A stretch of DNA of 16,005 nucleotides from positions 1-16,005 of the forward strand of contig JABUQX010028284.1 of assembly GCA_015478945.1 (NCBI GenBank), in the 5' to 3' direction. Positions 9,523 to 16,005 of this stretch are shown one piece after another. A program made the position numbers and the translations under genes. Source of the DNA: Trachelipus rathkii (taxonomy: Eukaryota; Arthropoda; Malacostraca; Isopoda; Trachelipodidae). Each line of letters starts with the position of its first letter. Position 1 is the stretch's first letter. A model generated the notes under the pieces. It made no database searches, was not told the origin of the DNA, and was given only the letters and a program-made list of their open reading frames with translations.

Positions 9523-10505
9523 AAGAAAAACAATAATATTAAAAGACTAAATAGAAAAAAATAGAATAAGTATATCACATTTATAGCTTGCTTTTAACAT
9601 GTTAATCTTAATGCCTATAGAATAATATCAAAAATGAATTATTTTTTGATAATTATAATCAAATATTAAATATAAGAATAAGGACTACCAACTACGTAAT
9701 TTATATTAAGTGACTTGAAAATGTAAGAGAAAGTGAAAATGAGATTGTAAATGAAATGATTAAATATGGAAATAATTATTGCAATTCATGGTATAATATG
9801 GCCTATAGTGTCGGGTATAAGATAAATCGTTGACAATAGATTTTATATACATATAGGGATTGGTATAAGCGATGGTTATTGATATAATGCCATCTGTCAC
9901 CGAGACAATTATAAACAATCATTCGATATCTGTTGCGCATAAAGTAATAAACACAAATTATAATTAGTTAAAACTCGATACAGTCTGCTAACCTATCAGG
10001 GGTAGTATTTTAAATTGGTACATGAATATTGTGCAATTATAGTTTAAGCGGAGCCAAAGCACTCATAACTTGTATTACGATGAGGAAGAAATATAGTTGT
10101 TTATGACTATGTGGTATAAATGAGTACCCTGACTTTAATTAATATATCTTGTAGAATGATTTAGGTCTATATTATTTTTTTGAGTGGATTTGAAAAGTTC
10201 CAAATATAATTAATTAAACGAAGGCACTCATTCTCAGTTATCCATTAATTAATAAGTTCTATACGCACCTAATGAACGTTTTAGAGAAGAAAACGAAAAG
10301 AATTGTATAGAAATTCTTTACTCCTGATTTAATTTTATTCTATTAATTTTAATATAATATATAAAATAATCAGTAAGAGCAAAAAAATATCTTAAATATA
10401 AATTATAAATAAATTTATTCTAACAATAATTAATAGAAAATTAGTGAGAAAGCAACACAGATTAATTTATATTAATAATTTTACTATTATTATATTATAG
10501 CGTAG

Positions 10506-10570
10506 ACTAACTTAATACTATATCTCAATCAAAAGTTATAATACTAAGTTATGAAACTTATTAGGTTAGT
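10506..10570. repeat. 12-bp inverted repeat enclosing 41 bases
   Basis: ACTAACTTAATA at 10506-10517 pairs with TATTAGGTTAGT at 10559-10570 over twelve positions, with one wobble pair (10512/10564). The enclosed 41 bases hold two copies of AAGTTAT (10533-10539 and 10546-10552). It is one of the longest non-AT-only inverted repeats I found. I estimate that one such structure in 16 kb of this composition would not be surprising. Confidence 0.5.
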
Positions 10571-10698
10571 ATGCTTCCGTAGAACTATGAGTTTTAGCTA
10601 AAATTAATATATTATATTCTTTTATCATAACATAGTACGGAATATGAATTAAGAGAACTAATAGCTTTACAATATATAGCAGCACCGGCATACAATTG

Positions 10699-10723
10699 GC
10701 GAGGTAACGTCCCAGGTCCTCGT
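10699..10723. repeat. short G+C-rich hairpin in A+T-rich DNA
   Basis: CGAGG at 10700-10704 pairs with CCTCG at 10718-10722, and a flanking G-T wobble (10699/10723) can add one pair. The loop is 13 bases and is itself G+C-rich (it contains CGTCCCAGG). The patch 10681-10735 is clearly richer in G+C than its flanks. Its role is unknown. Confidence 0.4.
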
Positions 10724-11010
10724 AGAATGAACCTCAATAAATCAGTCAAATATTTAAAAATTGGCAATATCCAGCCATCTAGGATTCCAGTATTCAGAAC
10801 AAAATCATAAAAAACGCATGTAGAAATTTAAAAAATTAGCCTAACTTTAAATGGGTAGTTCTGACTGTTAAACAAAAATTAAAAAAAAACATCAATCGAA
10901 CTTAAAAAAATCAATCCTATAGAGTTAAAATTATACCCTGCTCATAATCTCGAGAGAATATTTACTCGCAGTATAAAAATATAGTTCCAATCGTCCACAA
11001 TGTCAAGAAG

Positions 11011-11058
11011 AAAAAAAAAATAAAAAAAAAAAACAAAAAAAAAAAGAAAAAAAAAAAA
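11011..11058 (+). repeat. 48-base A-tract with three interruptions
   Basis: Forty-five of 48 bases are A, broken only by T at 11021, C at 11034 and G at 11046, so the interruptions fall 12-13 bases apart. It could be an expanded mononucleotide tract or the A-tail of a retroposed sequence. I looked upstream for a SINE- or LINE-like body or a processed reading frame and saw none, and no flanking target-site duplication is obvious. The A-tract is certain; its origin is not. Confidence 0.9.
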
Positions 11059-12560
11059 TCGATAATAAAACATATATACTTACGATGTCTTCGACCTTAT
11101 TCGGATCAACACAACGCAGATTTCAAAGAGTATGAAAAACAGTGTACATATGCTCAGCAGTGCCTGTAGACAATTTTTTAATATTTCAAAAAACAAGATT
11201 CTAAGGTTTGCTCGAAAATAGAAAAAAGAAACTTTTAAAAATTTATCTCAACCACAAATCCACAATATACTCAGTATCATATCCATAAGTCAAAATAAAA
11301 AACAAATGAAAAATTTCATAGCCCGCGACTAAATATATGGACACGCTTAATAATATAGTTAAGAACTTATGTAATCACAAGTAAAGTGATATTTGATTTT
11401 CAATAATTAAGTACTTTCATTAATGATTACAAAATCTATAATAGAGAGTAAAAGCTGATCAAAAACTATAGTAGGATCCAATTGAATAATGAAATACTAC
11501 GTCACATCGACCAGTCGAAGCACAGAATAGACTCGTATATATAGAACTGTTATAATAGAATATATAATAAATAATAATATATTAACAAATAAATAGAAAA
11601 AGATATTCTTCAAATTTTACTAAACGGTGGTTTGGTTATAGATACAAAGTATAACAAATCTTAATAATATATTAATGAAAGTTAATCTCTCATATGTTCT
11701 GAAATAGACGGTTAAGGCATAATATTATCTAAATTAATTATTTGAGTGATGACAAAACTAAGAAATTGAGTTAGAGAATTTAAATTAAACGATATTAAAA
11801 TATAATATGAAATATATAAAAATAAAAAAATATATAATATAATATAGGATACAAATAATATATCATAATACCGTAACAAATTCTACTCACAATTAGAACT
11901 GAGAATAATATTTGTAGAAGCCCAATATAAAGGATCGATCTGAGCGTCAATATGAGGTGGAATAATTATTTAAGTTAGCTTACTTACAATGATATTTATT
12001 AAGTATATTACTTAGATAATAATATAATATAAAAATGTTTAATCATTAAATTTTATACAACTATGAATAAAGAGTTATATGAAGAGGAAATAATATGAAT
12101 TATATAGGATAGAATAATCGACTGTTGAAAATACTTGGAGCACAATAACTCGTATAGCGCATCATAGATAATTAAAACAGGTCTCTAATATAAGAAGATA
12201 TACTAGTGAATTTTCAGCGATTCTATGTTATATTATATTATAACTCAAATAAGCTCATAATATTTATGGTAACACCAGTATACAATCATACTATATCCAA
12301 AACATTATAACCAAGTTCTTATTAAGTTTGCGGAAAAAATCAATTATATCCATATACTTAATAATATTTATCAAAATCATTATCATTTATCAATTATCAT
12401 TATATTCTGTCCTTATTATAAAAAATAACGAGAGATGGAATGTTATAAGCAATAATTATGATACAAGGTCGAATATACAGCTAATACTACAAAAAAAAAA
12501 AATAAAGCAATAAACATTTTATTTTTCAGCCTCATCTTCATTCTTACTCTAAATTTAATA
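11059..12560. other. mixed A+T-rich gene-free stretch
   Basis: No frame longer than 61 codons occurs. The only one (12328-12513, plus strand, TTG start, no internal Met) begins with Arg-Lys-Lys-Ser, followed by about 25 hydrophobic residues and a polar tail ending in a Lys run from an A-tract. That resembles a small membrane peptide but is the usual result of ATT/ATA/TTA-rich DNA. No ribosome-binding-like sequence precedes it. Nothing else stands out in this stretch. Confidence 0.65.
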
Positions 12561-12579
12561 TCTTAGTATCTAGTGTCGG

Positions 12580-13380
12580 TGGTATGGGGGGCTATTTTCT
12601 TACTTTCTCTTACTTCTATCCATATTATTTCTTTATCTTATCTTATTTTTTACTTTTTATCAAATTCTATTACTTCTTATGTACATTTTCTATTCTCATC
12701 TATAATATAGGAGGGAGCGAGGGAGAAGATCAAGATAATAAACAAATAATTAATCTTTATTCATATCCTTATTCACTTTACTAATTAACTTTCTTCCTAT
12801 TCTTTCATCTATCCTTTCATATTAAGATTCTATCTATAATCTCTTTCTTTACTTTATCTCTTTCTCGAACTTTACTCTAATCCTTCTATATTCTTCCCAC
12901 TTATCTTCTCTTTCAATCTTCCTCTTTACCATCTTATCAATTTTGATATTCCATTTCTTTTTCTTGTCATTTCTTTTCGCCAAAATTCCATAGAACCTGC
13001 TATTTCTAAGTATTCTCTTATCTTATATCACAACTTACTTTCATTTCTGATATTTATGTTAATCTTAAAGCTTTACTCCGTTCTCTCTTCCCTCTTATTC
13101 CTTTTTCTTATTTCATTCTCTTCTTTCGTTAATCATCTATATTACTTTTACTTCATAATCTTCAAATCATTACAATTTCATTTAACTTACCTTAATCATG
13201 ATATCTTGAGTATTATCTAATCAATAAAAAACTAACTATGACATTTTTATTTCTATAGATTATTATATTTTTATATTAATAAATATCTTCCCTTTTCTTT
13301 CTTTTATTTATCTGTCTATATATGAATGTTTCCTTTCATTACTTTCACCCTCATCTTTCATTTTTCACATAGAATAAAAT
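12580..13380 (+). other. pyrimidine-rich (T/C) tract of about 800 bases
   Basis: On the plus strand T and C dominate: 49 of 60 bases at 12841-12900. TTCTTT, CTTTC, TCTTAT and TTTCATT words recur throughout. The 66-codon frame at 12584-12784 gives a Tyr/Phe/Leu-rich product and is explained by this bias. The bias ends near 13380, and after about 60 A+T-rich bases the plus strand becomes purine-rich. Polypyrimidine tracts can form triplex structures and act as splicing signals in eukaryotes, but no exon is visible here. Confidence 0.85.
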
Positions 13381-13439
13381 TAATTAATAATTAAAACAAA
13401 TATATATAATAGAGAGAAGAGTGAATAAATATATTAATA

Positions 13440-13740
13440 TAAAAATAATTACCTAGGAGGGTGAGGGGAAGGAGATAGGAAAGAGAGGTGAGTATGGGGT
13501 GTGGAGTAGATATGGGATCAATGTGAAAGGGGCTGGGGTATATCGAAAGAAGGTAGAGGGTAGAGGAAGGGGAAAAGGGAGGGGGGAGCAGGAGAGGGGG
13601 GAGGGGCGGAGTAGGAGTGTGGTGGGGGCTGGCGTCAATTGGGGGATAACGGGTTGCCGGTGGGTTGTGTGTCATGAGGTTATAGCATGCTGGGTTCTAT
13701 CTCTCTATTTCCAAGGGAGCTGGGGTGGGGGGTGATCAGT
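13440..13740 (+). other. purine/G-rich tract
   Basis: Over 13561-13620 I count 54 purines in 60 bases, with 37 G and only 2 C. GGGGAAGG, AGAGG and GAGGGG words recur. Three frames cross it: a Gly/Arg-rich one on the plus strand (13499-13735) and two Pro/Ser/Leu-rich ones on the minus strand (13391-13675 and 13453-13638). All three are low-complexity translations of the tract and overlap one another, so none is called a gene. Confidence 0.88.
13569..13606 (+). other. potential G-quadruplex
   Basis: Five G-runs of three or more lie close together on the plus strand: 13569-13572, 13577-13579, 13581-13586, 13596-13601 and 13603-13606. The spacers are 4, 1, 9 and 1 bases. The 9-base spacer is longer than the classical limit of 7 but contains a GG that may take part. 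A quadruplex in single-stranded DNA or in a plus-sense transcript is plausible from sequence alone. Confidence 0.55.
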
Positions 13741-13941
13741 CATTCCACTGGATATAATCCCTTTACCTTACTTTCCAAATTCCCCCTTTTCTGTAAAGCT
13801 TGTGGGACTATATTATTTGACAGTCATACCTTGGATATACAAGTCATTCTCAAGACCATAAACCATGTGATAAAAATGAAAGAAATTGCAGAGAACTCTA
13901 ATAGACTTAAGGAACAAATGACAAAAATGGGAAAAATGTAA
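13687..13941 (+). CDS. doubtful 84-aa frame with a polar helix-like C-terminus
   Basis: I do not recognise this product. It starts at ATG, with an in-frame TGA four codons upstream, and ends at TAA. The first 15 residues are read from the end of the G-rich tract. From about 13741 the DNA has normal complexity, unlike its flanks. Residues 36-39 form a Cys-x-x-Cys, and residues 49-84 are rich in Lys, Glu, Asn, Ile, Leu and Met with hydrophobic residues spaced about three to four apart (51, 54/55, 58, 61/62, 74, 78, 81), which would suit an amphipathic or coiled-coil helix. Against it: no ribosome-binding-like sequence, no neighbouring gene, no family match, and a length within the range expected by chance. 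The C-terminal part reads as the most protein-like stretch of the window, but this is an impression and not proof. Confidence 0.14.
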   Translation: MLGSISLFPRELGWGVISHSTGYNPFTLLSKFPLFCKACGTILFDSHTLDIQVILKTINHVIKMKEIAENSNRLKEQMTKMGKM

Positions 13942-14318
13942 ATTTCCATTTGGATCAGATAAAATTGGCACATTCGGGATATAATAGTAACTAATAAATA
14001 TAATAAATCAATAAATATTAAATCATTTAGAAATGAATTTATTTATTTATAAATACACTAAAATAATTAAGAAGAGGAGGAATAATAATAATTATATAAT
14101 AATATAAAACTAGGATAGTAGGGGGGGGTAAGAGATAGAATAATAGTATAAATCGTGCTTTGGTTGCTAGTATATAGTAAGTAGTAGAGTATACAGGAAA
14201 GAGTATAACATATATATAGTATCAATATAGATAGTTAAAGTAATAGTATTTAAGAGTAATTCAGACGTAAAAAAACTTTTCACTCCAATAAGTATATAAT
14301 AAAATTTAAGTATAATAA
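13942..14318. other. A+T-rich stretch with isolated G-run
   Basis: AAT/ATA-rich sequence without an open frame of 60 codons. It includes a run of eight G at 14121-14128, unusual for this composition and close in style to the run of seven G at 15676-15682. I see no gene, RNA or regulatory signal. Confidence 0.65.
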
Positions 14319-14437
14319 TTTTTTTTTTTTGAGGTATAGGAAAAAAAGATGTTAAATATGTACATTATATTTATATTTTTATTTTACTTTTTATTTTATT
14401 CTTATTTATTTTTATTTTTTTTTTTTTTATTTTTTAA
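14319..14437 (+). repeat. T-tracts and (TTTTA)-like low-complexity sequence
   Basis: A run of 12 T at 14319-14330 is followed, from about 14365, by TTTTA/TTTAT words that lead to a run of 14 T at 14415-14428. The stretch contains an 11-base match to the yeast ARS consensus at 14369-14379, but such matches are common in A+T-rich DNA, including elsewhere in this window. No G+C-rich stem precedes the T-runs, so they are not terminators. Confidence 0.85.
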
Positions 14438-14980
14438 TATAGATATAATTAAGAAACAATTGAAACAGCCCATCAAATGCTAAATCCAATATTTAATAAA
14501 TAATAATATATAAAGGATGTCCTAGAATGAAACGGCGCAATGATAAATTGTAATTACTGGTAATATTTATAATAAAATAAAATAAAAATATAAATTAAAT
14601 AAAATTATAATAACCATAAATAATATAATAAAATATAAAACATAATACTAATAATCAAGAGGGGAAGAGAGGGGAACGGGGATCTTTGTCTCAATGATAC
14701 CTAAAATCATTATACCATATACATTTTTTAATAAGTAAAATAAATAAATAATCATATAACCACTTCAATGAACATCACCAACGGATAAGCAAATTATTAA
14801 GAGGAGAGAGACTGACAAACTCACGAAAAATTATCAAATAACGTAGCGAAAAAAGGCAAATCAAATGTCTGCCCGTACAAACCCCAATGGTAAGCATTCA
14901 GTATTTAGCCAGAACTCGATAAAATTAATCGCCGTTTTACGAGTGATTTCCTAATCTTTAATAGATATTAGGGCAGAAAA
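14438..14980. other. mixed A+T-rich stretch without a gene
   Basis: No open frame of 60 codons is present. Three GGGG runs occur close together (14661-14664, 14671-14674, 14678-14681), one too few for a quadruplex within one strand. The part from 14800 to 14950 has normal complexity but no recognisable content. Confidence 0.65.
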
Positions 14981-15204
14981 ATCAAAACAAAATCATTTTC
15001 AAATTCACAATTCCAAATCAATCAAGTCAATCAAATCAAGCAACAAATCAATTCAATCAAGTTCCAAGAAGATCAAATCAAAAATAATATCATACATTGC
15101 AAATCAAATCAAGATCAAAGTCAACAATCAAGTCAAAATCCAAGCTCAATCAAATCACACAACAAGCAAGTCAAGCATCAAGTCAGCCACAACTCAAGTT
15201 CAAA
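14981..15204 (+). repeat. TCAA-rich array (ATCAA / GTCAA words)
   Basis: TCAA occurs about 22 times between 15012 and 15204, mostly as ATCAA, AATCAA and AGTCAA with irregular spacing of 4-12 bases. Thus it is a degenerate short-unit array and not a clean tandem repeat, and the spacing rules out a CRISPR array. The plus strand is nearly free of G apart from AAG and AGTC words. All frames are interrupted by stops. Confidence 0.85.
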
Positions 15205-15300
15205 ACCTAGAAACAAATATAAATTAGTCTACAAAACTAACCAGGAAATGTAATCGAAGACTGGAAACACTACCATCGTTTAATAGAACATAAATAGAAA

Positions 15301-15400
15301 ATACATACAACAACACACAACATACATACACAAACAACAACAAAACATACATACATACAGACAACAGACATGCAGCATACATACAACAACATACAAACAC
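15301..15400 (+). repeat. ACATAC / ACA microsatellite-like array
   Basis: CATACATACA, ACAACA and ACAC units alternate for about 100 bases with almost no G or T apart from the T of CATAC. Read on the minus strand it yields a Cys/Val/Tyr/Met/Leu-rich 61-codon frame (15224-15409), which is a shadow of the repeat. Confidence 0.88.
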
Positions 15401-15720
15401 GTATCCCATCCAACGGCTAAGCTACCGTAACAAACGCTCGGGTACTATAAAATAAATGGGAATTGCCAAAACATTTAGAAAAAAGGTTATAGTAGTAGAG
15501 ATAATTGAATCTGTAGATATATATATCTCATATGTGCTGTCTCAGAAAAAATTGGTTACTATAAGAGAGGAGAGAAGAAGGACCATCGCTGTCAGAATTA
15601 TAACCCTTAAAACAACAATAAAAATATACAAATAATCACAATAAAAATTAAATATATATATAATAATCATAAATAGGGGGGGAGTAGCAATATAAGCAGG
15701 ATATATAGAATTTATTTATT
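15401..15720. other. mixed stretch without a gene
   Basis: Normal complexity at first (to about 15600), then A+T-rich with a run of seven G at 15676-15682. No open frame of 60 codons, no RNA fold and no convincing regulatory site. Confidence 0.6.
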
Positions 15721-15812
15721 TACTACTTGACTTGACTATACGACTCACTCGACAACTGAACAATACTGGACTACTTACTTGACTACTGACTTGACTTGAC
15801 TTACTGACTGAT
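15721..15812 (+). repeat. TTGACT / TGACT-rich array
   Basis: CTTGACT, TACTGACT and TTGACTTGAC words recur across about 90 bases. Read on the opposite strand these are AGTCAAG words, so the array is inverted in sense with respect to the TCAA-rich array at 14981-15204. The best pairing I found joins 15168-15186 with 15786-15802: 16-17 pairs with a 2-base bulge. Confidence 0.8.
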
Positions 15813-16005
15813 GACTATTGTCCGGAAGATTTCCTTTATAAACGATATGCTGCTGAACATACGATAACAAACTTCTTTCTCTTACTCGAGTCTTTAACTC
15901 TACTAACACAAAACGCATCACGCTCATACGATTATTATACTACCACGGACACTGAAATTTCACCACATATTTCTAGGCAAAAATATAACAGAACACTTCC
16001 AAAAT
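15813..16005. other. right-end stretch, nothing recognised
   Basis: Ordinary complexity, somewhat C-rich on the plus strand. No open frame of note reaches the window edge and nothing identifiable is seen. Confidence 0.55.

Larger units (their letters stand above)
9241..11010. other. mixed A+T-rich gene-free stretch with scattered hairpins
   Basis: Complexity is higher than in the preceding block and G+C recovers somewhat. No open frame of 60 codons exists in any phase across nearly 1.8 kb. Three inverted repeats within it are listed separately. I found no tRNA-like fold, no conserved RNA motif and no coding signal. Confidence 0.7.

Noticed and set aside
12328..12784. Two plus-strand frames (61 and 66 codons) with hydrophobic products
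   Set aside because: One has a TTG start and no Met, the other is a T/C-tract translation; neither has a ribosome-binding-like sequence or a motif.
13391..13735. Overlapping frames: Gly/Arg-rich on plus, Pro/Ser/Leu-rich on minus
   Set aside because: They overlap one another and are all direct translations of a purine/G-rich tract.
14369..14379. Perfect match to the 11-base yeast ARS consensus
   Set aside because: The same consensus also occurs elsewhere on either strand (for example near 6944 and 7141), as expected in A+T-rich DNA, so a single match does not indicate an origin.
14981..15204. Regularly recurring short words suggesting a CRISPR-like array
   Set aside because: Repeat words are 4-6 bases at irregular 4-12 base spacing, with no conserved 20-40 base repeat, no unique spacers and no cas genes.
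15224..15409. 61-codon minus-strand frame, Cys/Val/Tyr-rich
   Set aside because: It is the ACATAC/ACA repeat read on the other strand.
15738..15749. Twelve bases (ATACGACTCACT) identical to the core of the T7 RNA polymerase promoter
   Set aside because: The initiation part (TATAG and the following G) is absent, and the match lies inside an array of GACT words that makes it likely by chance.

Overview
This window has no gene I can recognise. In 16 kb the longest open frame is 114 codons, and it lacks any ATG. I see no conserved protein family, rRNA, tRNA, insertion sequence, integrase or CRISPR array. Bacterial, archaeal or phage DNA of this length would normally carry about 15 genes, so a prokaryotic chromosome is unlikely unless the sequence is decayed or artificial. 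The base composition is very A+T-rich overall. It falls to 2-4 G/C per 60 bases in parts of 8401-8820 and rises to 54% G+C at 841-1020. If natural, the closest general match is non-coding nuclear or organellar DNA of a very A+T-rich eukaryote. The composition drifts from one low-complexity style to another, which is also what artificial or machine-generated DNA looks like. The sequence alone cannot decide between these.

Layout. 1-586: mixed sequence without a gene. 621-674: (ATA)n array. About 835-1045: isolated G+C-rich island. 1046-1480: AT-dinucleotide block with a 19-bp direct repeat. 1481-2000: plain. 2001-2345: A/G-rich tract. 2346-3015: mixed, with a 9-bp hairpin and an intron-like signal set. 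3016-3450: second AT-dinucleotide block. 3590-4920: C-rich, G-poor strand. 4921-5388: mixed. 5389-5667: the least unlikely reading frame (92 codons, TTG start with a purine-rich stretch upstream). 5690-9240: extremely A+T-rich, with a small degenerate repeat family at 8972-9170 enclosing a hairpin. 9241-11010: mixed A+T-rich with several inverted repeats. 11011-11058: A-tract. 11059-12560: mixed A+T-rich. 12580-13380: pyrimidine-rich. 13440-13740: purine/G-rich with a possible G-quadruplex. 13687-13941: a doubtful 84-codon frame. 14319-14437: T-tracts. 14981-15204: TCAA-rich array. 15301-15400: ACATAC/ACA array. 15721-15812: TTGACT-rich array, inverse in sense to the TCAA array.

No set of genes can be seen working together here. 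The items best supported by direct reading are repeats, hairpins and strand-asymmetric compositional blocks. The three protein candidates listed are offered at low confidence only, because open frames of their length are expected by chance in a window this size.
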